A DNA stretch of 64,000 nt from Ignavibacteriales bacterium (lineage in GTDB: Bacteria; Bacteroidota; Ignavibacteria; Ignavibacteriales; Melioribacteraceae), in NCBI GenBank assembly GCA_020635285.1, contig JACKAB010000008.1, forward strand, positions 1 through 64,000, read 5' to 3'. Below, piece after piece: positions 9,293-18,786 of this stretch; position 1 is the first letter of the stretch; the number at the start of each line of letters is the position of its first letter. The position numbers and the translations under genes are program-made. The notes beneath the pieces were generated by a model. That model worked only from the letters and a program-made list of their open reading frames with translations, was not told the origin of the DNA and did no database searches.

Positions 9293-10775
9293 TGTAAAAT
9301 TTAGCTTTTTTCTCTAAAGTATGTTTGATTGACATAGCAGCAACTGATGAAAATCCCAAGAAAAACATTAAGTGGAACGGAAGAGCTGCAATTTCTAAAA
9401 AAAAATAGATAGAAGCGAAAACACCGATTAGACAGTACACTGCTAAAATAATTTCTACCATAACAGTTGAATTAATTTTATACAGTAAGCATTGTAAGTA
9501 GAATTTTAATTACTTCATCTGATTTTTGAACAATTTTAAATTTTGGAGTTCTAACAAATTCACTTTTTCTATTCATTAAACCTTCAAAAACCGCTCTGGA
9601 ATTGTTAACTGCAAATCCCATACTTCCAGCCATAAAAATTGGGAAAAGCGTCATCATCCTTTTTCTCCAATCATTATAAACATCTTTTTGTGCATAAAGG
9701 TAAAATAAAAATGAACTAATAAATGCTAAAACAAAAACAGACATTATATTGAAAAATATTGTGTAAGGTCCACTATTTTTAATAAAGACTAACGGCACAT
9801 TTAAAATTCCTGCAAAAAGTATAAATGGAAATACAATATTATTAGTCAAATGGAAAGTTGATTGCAGTTTAATTCTTAAAGGAATTTTAGAACGCCAAAC
9901 TGATGGTAATATTTTTTTTGCAGTTTCAATTGCGCCTTTTGTCCACCTAAATTGTTGAGCTTTAAGGGCATTCATTTCTGCAGGAAGTTCAGCTGGAGTT
10001 GTAAAATCTCTTAAGTAGACAAATTTCCATCCTTTTAGTTGGGCTCTGTAACTTAAATCCAAATCTTCGGTAATTGTATCGTCTTGCCAGTTGCCAGCAT
10101 TTTCAATACATTCTTTTCTCCAAACTCCACCAGTTCCATTAAAGTTTATAAAAAATCCAGCTCTATTTCTGATTGGCTGTTCCATTACAAAATGTCCGTT
10201 TAAAAGCCAAAGCCTGAATCTTAGTTAGAATGCTATAATCTTCGTTCAAATGTTCCCAACGAGATTGCACCATTCCAATTTTTGGATTTATGAAATAACC
10301 TAAAGTCTTTTTAAGAAAATCTGTAGAAGGAACAAAATCCGCATCAAAAATTGCAATAAGTTCTCCTGTTGCTTTTTGTAAACCTTCCTTAAGAGCACCG
10401 GCTTTATAACCCTTTCTATTTTCCCTTCTTATTTGGGTAATATCAAATCCTTCAAGTTTCTTTTTATTAACAATATTTTTTACAATATCTGTAGTTATAT
10501 CAGTTGAATCATCAAGAACTTGAATTTCCATTAAATCTTTTGGATAATCAATTTTGCATACTGAGTCTATTAAACGCTCAGCTACATATTGTTCATTGTA
10601 AAGCGGAAGTTGGATTGTAACTTTTTTATTATATTCTAATACTTCGTCGAAAGTTGGAATATTTTTGATATATTTTCTGTGATAGAAAAGCATAATAATT
10701 CCATGACTAGCAAAAAATTAATAGCACAGTCATAGTTAAAATATAAGTAATAAGAATTATTTCATCTAAAATCAT
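9285..10775 (-). pseudogene. GT2 membrane glycosyltransferase, three frameshifts
   Basis: Processive family-2 glycosyltransferase of the cellulose/glucan synthase-like type. An N-terminal membrane helix (MILDEIILITYILTMTV) is followed after a shift near 10720 by the catalytic core: QLPLYNE, VLDDSTD, IFDADFVP, after a shift near 10200 TEDLDLSYRA and QQFRW (QxxRW). Three or four C-terminal membrane helices follow, the last read after a shift near 9480 (MVEIILAVYCLIGVFASIYF). Corrected length is about 496 residues. It lies between lptE and a TPR gene, so a role in an envelope polysaccharide or glycolipid is plausible; the sugar substrate cannot be told from sequence. Confidence 0.85.
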
Positions 10776-10892
10776 TTTGGATTTCCTTGTAAGGTTATTT
10801 CCTTTCTAAAATTGTTATTAAATAAACTATTTAAATATTAACTGAAAAAGAGTAACGGTAAATATACACATATTTATAAGATTGTACAATAA

Positions 10893-11410
10893 TTACCAGT
10901 CGGATACAACAGCAAGCAGAATGTCTTCGGTTATTTTATCAATAGCAGTTTGAATTGCATTACTTCTATTAGTTGGGATATCACCTTCAGTTGAATAATC
11001 ACCATAATTTGAGAAACTTTTATCAAAAACGGTTTTTTTCATAACAAAATCTTTGTAAACAACTCTGGCATTAATTGTTATTCTTCGTGAAGAAACATTT
11101 TCGCCGCCTTGAATAGTAACGGGTGAATCTGGAAGTGAATTTATGGTGCAATCTAGCAAAGCATCTGCTTTTGATTTATCAGTTACGGCAAGAGAATTAT
11201 CGCACTAATAAATTGCTCAATCAATGAGCTGGTAAAATTATCAGCCATATTTGGTTCACCGGAACCACTTTTATCAACGCAAAATGGAATAGCAATACTC
11301 TTTAGATGATTTGGAACTGAAGAACCGGTAAAAGAATAGGCGCAGCCAAATAAAAAAAATAGAGGAAAAGTTAAAAAATATTGAAAATATCTGGTTTTAA
11401 TTCTTATCAT
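10893..11410 (-). pseudogene. lptE: LptE-like LPS-assembly lipoprotein, one frameshift
   Basis: Starts MIRIKTRYFQYFL with a hydrophobic signal ending LFFLFGC, a lipobox with the Cys at about residue 22. The mature part begins AYSFTGSSVPNHLKSIAIPF, typical of the Bacteroidota LptE family that plugs LptD in the outer membrane during lipopolysaccharide insertion. A net one-base frame change near 11205 joins SLIEQFIS to NSLAVTDKSKADALLDC; the second frame ends LLAVVSDW. Corrected length is about 172 residues. I chose the ATG at 11410 because it puts the signal peptide at the N-terminus. It sits just downstream of the sigma-54 activator gene, a neighbourhood seen in other Bacteroidota. Confidence 0.8.
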
Positions 11411-11542
11411 ATCTAAATAAAATGTTTTTAGAAATATAATAACTTTAAACAAATTATTTTGTGATTTAGTTGCAAATTCTGGAAACTGGTTTATGCATGT
11501 TAGAAACCCGATACTGTGTAATAAATAAGTTTTCAGCGAACT

Positions 11543-12628
11543 TCAAAGCCCAAACTCTTTAATCTTTCTATAAAGAGTTCGTTCGCTAATTCCCAATAAG
11601 TTTGCTGCTTTACGTTTGCTATCTTTTGTAAAAATTAAAGCTCTTTTTATCGCGTCTCTTTCAAGTTTATCAATTGGAATAATTTCATCTAAACCATAAT
11701 TATTTTCTTCTGTTTTTTCTGAAACATTTGTTAAATAGGCAAGATTTTTAAGCTCATTAAGATCCTTTTTTATTTCAATTAGTGCACCCAAAATCATTTC
11801 GCGATCCAAAGCTTCATTTGATCTTTGAAGGTGAATTGGTAGATTTCTATTTTCTGCTTTTGGGGTTGGATATGAAAGTAAATTAATAAAAGATTCTCTA
11901 TTAAGAATTCCGGTTTTACTTAATGCAATTGCAGTTTCAAGTACATTTTTTAATTCTCTAATATTACCAGGCCAGTCATAATCATTTAATAAGTTCAAGG
12001 CTTCATTGTTAATTTTAGGAACCTCAACTCGATTTTGGTTTGAATAACTGTTTAAAAAATGATTTACTAAAAGCGAAATATCTTCCTTCCTTTCGCGCAA
12101 GGGTGGAATAAAAAGTGTTACAGCTTTTAATCGGAAATATAAATCCTTTCTAAATTTTTTTCGCATCAACTTCGGTTTGTAAATCTTTGTTTGTTGCGGC
12201 AATAATTCTAACATCAACAGTTTTCGAAATTTCGCTTCCCAAAGGCAGCAGTTCTCCGGTTTCTAAAACGCGCAATAATTTTACTTGAGTTGTTAAGGGC
12301 ATTTCAGCAATTTCATCAAGGAATAAAGTACCTTTATCTGCCATTTCAAAGTAACCTCTTCTATCGTCAATTGCTCCAGTAAAAGAACCTTTCTTATGAC
12401 CAAAAGTTCACTTTCTAAAATGCCTTCCGGAATAGCACCACAATTTACACTTACTAATTTTTTGTTTGCGCGTTTGCTACTCTCATGAACTGCACGAGCA
12501 AATACTTCTTTACCAACTCCGCTTTCTCCGTATATCAAAACTGAAATATCAGATTGTGCAACTTGAATTGTAATATCAATTAAATCTTTAATTTGTTTGG
12601 ATTTACCAATTATTCCAAAATTTTCCAT
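11543..12628 (-). pseudogene. Sigma-54 activator without receiver domain, frame broken
   Basis: AAA+ activator of sigma-54 RNA polymerase. From ATG 12628 it reads MENFGIIGKSKQI, Walker A GESGVGKE, then two frame changes near 12405 restore the GSFTGA loop region and FLDEIAEMPL; a third near 12160 leads to FRKDLYFRLKAVTLFIPPLRER and the C-terminal Fis-type helix-turn-helix DSKRKAANLLGISERTLYRK. There is no N-terminal sensory or receiver domain, so it would be controlled by partner proteins or its level. An in-frame TTG 18 bases upstream is an alternative start, but ATG 12628 begins just before the domain. It precedes lptE. Confidence 0.85.
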
Positions 12629-12837
12629 AGTAGTTCTGTATGACAAAATGACAAAAGATATTTATTTGTAAACGTAAAAAGATAATTCTTGATTCAAATC
12701 AATGAAAAACCATTAAAATTAAAAATATTTTTAAATCAGCTTTATTCTCATTAAAAACAAATCTGCCATTTTGTTAGAAAAATAATATTTATGAATTAAT
12801 TATCAGCGTTAGTCCTTTTCATTTCGTTAAAGGATAT

Positions 12838-12975
12838 ATGTTAGTAAATGAAAATCAAAAGCCGGGAAGTTATGAAATTAAGTTTGATGCCAGTAATTTA
12901 AGTTCTGGAATTTATTTTTATAGCTTGAATGCTGGAGAATTTCACCAAGTTAATAAAATGATGCTTTTAAAATAA
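12838..12975 (+). pseudogene. Orphan remnant of a T9SS C-terminal sorting domain
   Basis: A 45-residue open frame, LVNENQKPGSYEIKFDASN then LSSGIYFYSL to NKMMLLK and TAA, matches the last strands of the T9SS sorting domain found complete at the ends of the genes at 42362 and 52660. The NYPNPFNP opening and all passenger sequence are missing; bases 12650-12837 do not encode them in any frame I can read. It is followed directly by a CCGG-stem terminator of the same type that follows the intact T9SS gene, so it looks like the 3' end of a deleted or misassembled gene. Confidence 0.7.
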
Positions 12976-12982
12976 GCTTATG

Positions 12983-13013
12983 TTTGACCGGTACTTTTTA
13001 AGTGCCGGTCAAA
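12983..13013. terminator. Hairpin terminator between convergent genes
   Basis: A 14-bp stem TTTGACCGGTACTT (12983-12996) pairs with AAGTGCCGGTCAAA (13000-13013) around a three-base loop, with one G-U pair. It lies between the sorting-domain remnant (+) and the MBL gene (-), overlapping the stop of the latter. The T-tract is weak on the plus side (TTAAATTT). Confidence 0.65.
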
Positions 13014-13780
13014 TTAAATTTATCTCTAAACCATCTTCTGCAATTGTGAATTTTTGTTTTTTATTGAAAGGTAAACCCTGGTACCAATCCAGAAAGTAAA
13101 TTTTCATCGCTGCTATTTATGTGAGTTAGAACTATTTTTTAGGATTTTGAACTAACTCAAATTGCTCAATTTGGTTTAATGTAATGTGGGTTGATTCTGT
13201 AATATATAATTCTGAATTATAATTTTAAATAAATAAAGATCTTCATTGCAGCCAATATCTGCTGTATAAATAATGTTTTTATCATTTACCTTGAACAAAA
13301 AAACTAACCGACATAAATTCTAAATCTTTAATATCAACATTACGTTTATTGGTTATGTGAGAATTTTGTTTAGAAATAAATTTTAATTCATCGCTGAGAT
13401 TAATCTCTTTATCATTTTCAAATCCAGTTATCTTAATTTCAAAATCATATTTATCAATGAATAAAAAACTTGATTCTAAGAATCTTATCAAAGTTTTTAA
13501 TAATGATTTGTGAGTATAAATTTCAATTGCTTTTCTTCTCTTAGCAATTATCATTTGAGTCAATAAAGAAGGTAATCCGGCAAGATGATCTGAATGAAAA
13601 TGTGAAATGATAATTTTATCAATTAAGTTATGATCGACATTTTGATGAAGCAAGGCTTTAGAAATTCCATCGCCGACATCAATTAAAATATTTGTTGAAC
13701 CTAATTGGAAAAAATAAAGATGAGTGATTACGATTAAGACTAGTTTGTCCTGAGCTGGTACCGATAAATTTTAATTTCAT
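13009..13780 (-). pseudogene. MBL-fold hydrolase (RNase Z-like), frame broken
   Basis: Reads from ATG 13780 MKLKFIGTSSGQTSLNRNHSS, shifts at the T-run near 13705 to STNILIDVGDGISKALLHQ, then carries the metal-binding SHFHSDHLAG (HxHxDH) and a long open frame to about 13282; after more shifts it reads IIYTADIGCNEDLYLF, KKIVLTHINSSDENL and ends FTIAEDGLEINLI at 13009. The GTSSG start and HFHSDH resemble RNase Z/arylsulfatase-like beta-lactamase-fold enzymes of about 250 residues; the exact substrate is unknown. Its ATG overlaps the stop of the oxidoreductase gene as ATGA. At least four indels are present. Confidence 0.75.
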
Positions 13781-14763
13781 TTAATAAAATCTTTATGTAC
13801 TAAACTTATTATTACTTTCCCAGTGTGTTTTCCTTCGCCAAAATAGTTAATAATTTTAGGTGCTTCGCTTAACTGATAAGGTCCATCTATCACTGGCTTT
13901 ATTTTTCCCTCTTCGAAAAGTTTGTTTACATAATCTAAATCTTTATTTGGTTTAAGAGCTAGAATATGTAGCTTTTTTTTAGAAAAAATAGGAACCAAAT
14001 TTTTAAGAAGAAGAATTTGAAAAAGTCGTGTAAGATTACCGCCAACTGATATATATTTTCCATTAGGAGCAAGAGATCGCAAATATTCAAATGTAGATCG
14101 ATTTGTCTTGGCATCAAAAATTAAATCATAAAGTTGACCGTTTCTTGTAAAATCCTCATTCTTGTAATCAATGATATGATCAAAACCAATGGACTTCATC
14201 ATGTCTAATTTTTTGCCAGTATCCACTCCGGTCACTTCAGTATCATACAGTTTAGCTATTTGTAATCCGAACGTGCCAAAACCCCCGCCAGCTCCGTTGA
14301 TTAAGATTTTTTGATTTCTTTTAACTTTACCAATATCAAGCAATGCCTGATATGCCAACATGGAAGCATGTGGGATTGATGCGGCTTCTTCAAAGGTCAT
14401 TTTTCTAGGTTTAGGGATAACCGCTTTTTCATCTATACAAATGTATTCTGCAAAACTACCAAAACCATATTCTGATATATCCCCATAAACTTCATCGCCA
14501 ACTTTAAACAAATTTGCATTTGTCCCGAGAGCTTCTATTACACCAGAAAGTTCCATGCCCGGAATTTTTCTTTTCGGGTTAAAAATGCCATACATCAGCC
14601 GATAAATATATGGCTTTCCTCTCATCATACTCCAGTCGTAATCGTTTACCGCTGCAGCATGAATTTTTATTAATATTTCATTTACTTTGGGAGTAGGTTT
14701 TGCAATTTCTCTGATTTGAAGAACTTCTGAAGTTCCATATTTGGTTAATATGAGTGCTTTCAT
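13777..14763 (-). CDS. Zinc-type (MDR) NAD(P)-dependent oxidoreductase
   Basis: An intact 328-residue medium-chain dehydrogenase/reductase. The GroES-like N-domain contains PGMELSGVI and KVGDEVYGD; the Rossmann domain has the nucleotide-binding GAGGGFGTFGLQIAK and ends around IDYKNEDF. The catalytic zinc cysteine/histidine set of classical alcohol dehydrogenases is not evident, placing it nearer the quinone-oxidoreductase branch (reduction of quinones or enones with NADPH). It follows the SPOR gene by 60 bases and overlaps the MBL gene by four bases, so it is part of a minus-strand operon with miaB. The substrate is unknown. Confidence 0.85.
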   Translation of the reverse strand: MKALILTKYGTSEVLQIREIAKPTPKVNEILIKIHAAAVNDYDWSMMRGKPYIYRLMYGIFNPKRKIPGMELSGVIEALGTNANLFKVGDEVYGDISEYGFGSFAEYICIDEKAVIPKPRKMTFEEAASIPHASMLAYQALLDIGKVKRNQKILINGAGGGFGTFGLQIAKLYDTEVTGVDTGKKLDMMKSIGFDHIIDYKNEDFTRNGQLYDLIFDAKTNRSTFEYLRSLAPNGKYISVGGNLTRLFQILLLKNLVPIFSKKKLHILALKPNKDLDYVNKLFEEGKIKPVIDGPYQLSEAPKIINYFGEGKHTGKVIISLVHKDFIK

Positions 14764-14823
14764 TTCAAGTTCTTTTTTAGAAAATGTAGTTTTTGTTTTA
14801 GTAAATCTTTGGGCCGATGTATA

Positions 14824-15510
14824 TCATTCAATATCCTTTATTCTACCATCAACAGAAAATTCACTTTTTAATCTTTTGAGTAAAACTTCTGCATCTTCTC
14901 TAGTCATAAATTCACCGACTGTTACAATTTGCAGATCTAAATTATTTACAGTCTTTTTAGAAATCTGGGATGTTAATCCGGCTTTAATAAATCTATTTTT
15001 TAAGTCGTTCGCATTTTGAATGTTACCAAATGCTCCAGCTTGAATAGTAAATTTAGGGTCTGTTGCAGATTTTATTTTATATGGATTTTTTTCAACCAAA
15101 ATCATTTCGTCAATTTGAGGAAAGTTTTTTGTAGTACTTTTTAAGTAAGCCGATTTTGGATATTCTTTTTCCAACATTTGTTTCAGTTCGCTGGCCTTTT
15201 TATATAATCCAACAGCATAATAATATGAGAAACTTCTAAACAATGCGGCATCAGCAAAATTACTGTTTGGAAAAGTTGAATAAATTAGCTCATATAATTT
15301 TTGAGAATCTTCACCATTTTCAGTCAATACAGCTTGGAGAAAAAGTACATTAGGAGCATTTGGATTTGTTCGCTTAAAGAAATCTAAATTTTGTTTTGCC
15401 TCTTCAATTTTACCTTGTTCAATCATTTTAAGCTGAGGTACAATATCAACAGATTGAGCAAAAGTTTGTACAGAAATTAAAACGAAGAATATTTTTATAA
15501 GTATTTTCAT
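14824..15510 (-). CDS. Periplasmic TPR + SPOR-domain protein
   Basis: A 228-residue exported protein. The signal peptide MKILIKIFFVLISVQTFAQ is followed by TPR-like helices (about 25-120) and a C-terminal SPOR domain (about 150-225) starting FTIQAGAFGNIQNANDLKNR and containing the repeated second half DLQIVTVGEFMTREDAEVLL. SPOR domains bind denuded glycan strands of peptidoglycan, often at division sites. The ATG lies one base after the stop of miaB, so the two are co-translated. The specific division or cell-wall partner is not indicated. Confidence 0.85.
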   Translation of the reverse strand: MKILIKIFFVLISVQTFAQSVDIVPQLKMIEQGKIEEAKQNLDFFKRTNPNAPNVLFLQAVLTENGEDSQKLYELIYSTFPNSNFADAALFRSFSYYYAVGLYKKASELKQMLEKEYPKSAYLKSTTKNFPQIDEMILVEKNPYKIKSATDPKFTIQAGAFGNIQNANDLKNRFIKAGLTSQISKKTVNNLDLQIVTVGEFMTREDAEVLLKRLKSEFSVDGRIKDIE

Positions 15511-15511
15511 C

Positions 15512-16864
15512 CTATGCTGTTTTTTGTTTCCTTGATTTAGTCAAATCAATTTTTTTAATAACATCTGCGAACAAAGTACCGGAAGTTGCTTTATTAATTT
15601 TGACTTTAATGTAATCACCTTTTTTTATGTTTTCTTTTAATGGAATTATTACTGTTTTATTTGTGTCAGTTCTTCCGGCTAAAAATTCATTTGATTTTTT
15701 ACTAAAACCTTCAATCAAAATTTCAGTTTCAACTCCCATTAAGCTTTGATTTATTTCATATGAAATTTTCTGCTGTTCATCAATTATTTCAGAAAGACGT
15801 TTTGATTTTGTTGCTTCATCTACGTCATCTTCCATTCTATAAGCTTTAGTTCCTTCTCTTGGAGAGTACTTAAACATGTAAGCTCCATCGTATCTAACTT
15901 CTCGCATGACTTCTAAAGTAGCTAAATGATCTTCATATGTCTCGGTTGGGAAACCCGAAATTATATCAGTCGAAAATGTTACATCAGGAATTATCTTTCT
16001 CGCTTTTTCAATTATTGTTAAGTAATGCTCAATTGTGTAAGTGCGGTTCATTAATTCCAAAATTCTGTTTGAGCCGGATTGGACAGGAAGATGAATATAG
16101 TTACATAAATTAGGATGCTCAGAAATAGTATAAAGTAATTTATCGGAAAAATCTTGCGGGTGAGATGTTGAAAATCTTACTCTAACATTTCTATCAACAA
16201 CCGCAACAGCTGCGAGTAAATCTGCAAAATCTCTTCCGTTATCTAGATAGGAGTTTACATTTTGTCCAAGCAAAGTAACATCTTTATAACCCTTTTTTGC
16301 AAGTTGTTCAACTTCGCTAACAACTGATTCAAGAGAGCTGCTTCGTTCGCGCCCACGAGTAAATGGAACAACGCAGAATGTGCAAAATTTATCGCATCCA
16401 CGCATAACAGAAACCCAAGCGGAAAGTCCGTCATCATTTCTGAAAGGAACTAAATCATCATAAGTTTCTGTTTTAGAAAGTTTAACTCCAATTCCTTTTT
16501 CACCATTAAAAGCCGTGTCAATGAATTCAGGCAATCTTCTGTATTCATCAGGACCAACTACTAAATCAACAATTTTTTTATCAGTAACCAAATCTTCTCT
16601 TAACCGTTCTGCCATGCAGCCTAAAATTCCAATTACCAAATTTGGTTTTTTATTTCTGAGAGTTTTAATATTTCCAAGTCTGCCATAAATTCTTTGTTCG
16701 GCATTTTCTCTTATGCTGCAGGTATTTAACAAAACTACATCTGCCTTTTTAATATTATTTGTTAAATCATAACCTTTATTAGCCAAAATTCCCTGTACAA
16801 TTTCTGTATCAGCCAAGTTCATTTGACATCCGTATGTTTCTATATATACATTACTTTTTTGCAA
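15512..16864 (-). CDS. miaB: MiaB tRNA-2-methylthio-N6-isopentenyladenosine synthase
   Basis: Radical-SAM methylthiotransferase that adds a 2-methylthio group to i6A37 of tRNAs. Numbered from the upstream TTG at 16879, the UPF0004 domain holds C18 (YGCQMN), C54 and C88, which bind the auxiliary cluster, and the radical-SAM cysteines are C162, C166 and C169 in RGCDKFCTFCVVPF. A TRAM RNA-binding domain ends the protein (about 385-445). Two TTG starts are possible: 16879 has no ribosome-binding site, while 16864 is preceded at six bases by AAAGGA, so I place the start at 16864 (450 residues). No frame damage is seen, unlike neighbours on either side. Confidence 0.95.
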   Translation of the reverse strand: MQKSNVYIETYGCQMNLADTEIVQGILANKGYDLTNNIKKADVVLLNTCSIRENAEQRIYGRLGNIKTLRNKKPNLVIGILGCMAERLREDLVTDKKIVDLVVGPDEYRRLPEFIDTAFNGEKGIGVKLSKTETYDDLVPFRNDDGLSAWVSVMRGCDKFCTFCVVPFTRGRERSSSLESVVSEVEQLAKKGYKDVTLLGQNVNSYLDNGRDFADLLAAVAVVDRNVRVRFSTSHPQDFSDKLLYTISEHPNLCNYIHLPVQSGSNRILELMNRTYTIEHYLTIIEKARKIIPDVTFSTDIISGFPTETYEDHLATLEVMREVRYDGAYMFKYSPREGTKAYRMEDDVDEATKSKRLSEIIDEQQKISYEINQSLMGVETEILIEGFSKKSNEFLAGRTDTNKTVIIPLKENIKKGDYIKVKINKATSGTLFADVIKKIDLTKSRKQKTA

Positions 16865-17156
16865 ATTTAATCCTTTCAATAAAGCTATTTAAACTAAATG
16901 AAAATTTACCTATATGATTACTCAATCTCAAGACATTGTATTTTCTCAGATCTAATTTAAATTGGACTCCAAAGAGTTGTTTCTTTATCAAATATTTGGT
17001 TGCTTTATTATTATATTAAACATGTTGTTTTCAAAACGAAATAAATGATTTTTTTTCCAAAGTGAAAAAATCAAAATTATTTAAATCAGATTTTATAAAT
17101 TAGATTAACAAACAAAATGATATTATTTATTGAGAATTTAGAAAGAAAGGATGAAA

Positions 17157-17865
17157 ATGAAATTGAAAGATAAAGTAATATTAGTAACCGGCGGTTCTGC
17201 TGGTATTGGATTATCGACTGCGAAAATGTTAAAAGAAAAAGGCGCAAAAGTAATATATAACAGGCAGAAACGCGGATAAATTAAATTCGGCTGCAAAGGA
17301 AAATGATTTTCGCGGATATGTTTCAGATGTTTCTAAAGAGGAAGATATAGTTAAACTTTTCGGAGATATTAAAAAGGAATTCGGAACTTTAGATGTTTTA
17401 ATCAATAATGCCGGCTTCGGTTATTTTGATCTTCTGGAAAATGTAAATGCAGAAAAATTTAATGATGTAATTCAAACAAATGTAATTGGTGCTGCATTAA
17501 CTGCACGAGAAGCATCTAAAATTATGAAAGGAAAAAGTAGTGGAACAATTATTAACATAGCTTCAACCGCAGCAACTAAAGGTTTTGCGGGTGGTTCCCC
17601 ATATGTTGCAACCAAATTTGCTCTGCGCGGAATGACAGAGTGCTGGCGAGCTGAATTGCGTCCTCATAATATTCGAGTAATTTTGATAAATCCTTCGGAA
17701 GTTCAAACTGAGTTTGTTGTTAACTCTGGTAGAGAAGGACGCGATTTTAATCCAACTAAATTAATTGGTGAGGATATTGCTCACACAATTGTAGCATCTT
17801 TAGAAATGGATGAAAGAGGATTTATAACTGAGCTTACAGTTTTTGCGACAAATCCGAAGGATTAA
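17157..17865 (+). pseudogene. Short-chain dehydrogenase/reductase, one frameshift
   Basis: A classical SDR related to 3-oxoacyl-ACP reductases. It reads MKLKDKVILVTGGSAGIGL (TGxxxGIG cofactor loop), then one extra base near 17259 (GTAATATATAACAGGC) must be removed to give VIITGRNADKLNSAAKEN; the rest is open: NNAG at the fourth strand, catalytic Ser in IINIAS and YVATK (Tyr-x3-Lys). Corrected length is 235 residues. Of two ATGs, 17157 has the better spacing from GAAAGAAAGG than 17151. It is the last gene of the indel-prone stretch. Substrate not determinable. Confidence 0.85.
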
Positions 17866-17880
17866 AACATAATTAATGAA

Positions 17881-18573
17881 TTAATATTCAAATGCCTTAT
17901 ATATTGTTCCGGATGCCAAACTTCTTTCATTAGACCATGTATTACTAAATGTTACTGGGATTGATTTATAAGGCCATTGCCATGAATTTTGCGTAACAAC
18001 AAAATGTAAATGAGGATAACCGGCAAGCCCCGTGCTGCCGCTTAATCCAATTTCATCACCTTGTTCTACATAGTCTCCAACTTCTACAAATGCGCCTTTA
18101 TTTGTTAAATGCATGTACTCAGCAAATGTATTATCGCCATGATCAATAACGACTAAATTATTTGGGTGGTTTTCATCAAATCCGCTCTCTTCAACGTGTA
18201 CAACTTTACCAGATCTAGCGGCAGTAATAATTGTCCCAATGTTCATGTTAAAATCTATTGCAAATTCATCGGGCCTTCCTTCGCTGTGGTAAGAGCCGCT
18301 GCAGTTACTTAAATCAATTTTATAAGCTGTTCCAACCGTATATGGCAGAACATAAGGTGAAGTTTTCCAATCAGGATAAACTATACCTGGGCATCCGCTT
18401 GCCAATGGTCCTTCTTCATAATTTAAATTGTCTTCGTTCACTATGAATTTTGATTTTTCTTTAGTTGGAGTTGAACATGAAAAAAATAGTAGTGATGTTA
18501 GAGAAACTAAAATTACTGTTGAAAATATATTTTTTAGAGAATATTTCAATATAAAGATTATAGAAAAAAGCAT
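17881..18573 (-). CDS. M23-family peptidase-like lipoprotein
   Basis: A 230-residue exported protein with a hydrophobic N-terminus ending FFSC (probable lipidated C33). The LytM/M23 beta fold is recognisable from EFAIDFNM (103-110), a GKVVHVEESG segment, EYMHL (H155), the GDEIGLSGSTG loop and PHLHF (H188, H190). Active M23 enzymes cut peptidoglycan cross-links with zinc held by HxxxD and HxH; here the first His position is E103 while D107 and the HxH remain. It may be a variant enzyme or a non-catalytic activator. It converges on the SDR gene with 15 bases between stops. Confidence 0.85.
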   Translation of the reverse strand: MLFSIIFILKYSLKNIFSTVILVSLTSLLFFSCSTPTKEKSKFIVNEDNLNYEEGPLASGCPGIVYPDWKTSPYVLPYTVGTAYKIDLSNCSGSYHSEGRPDEFAIDFNMNIGTIITAARSGKVVHVEESGFDENHPNNLVVIDHGDNTFAEYMHLTNKGAFVEVGDYVEQGDEIGLSGSTGLAGYPHLHFVVTQNSWQWPYKSIPVTFSNTWSNERSLASGTIYKAFEY

Positions 18574-18786
18574 TTCAGCAATCCTTTTAAATTTAGAGTT
18601 TATATTCGAAAAGTATTTATTAGTTGATATTCTTTAATATCTTTATACTAAGAGTAAAAAATATTTTTCTGGGATTTGATGTTAAAAATATAATGTATTA
18701 AGTTCGATGCAGAAATTTCTACCCCAAAATTATTTTCTCAATTTAGAAGAAGTTTTACTATAAACTCAATTATAAGGTATTGTAAG

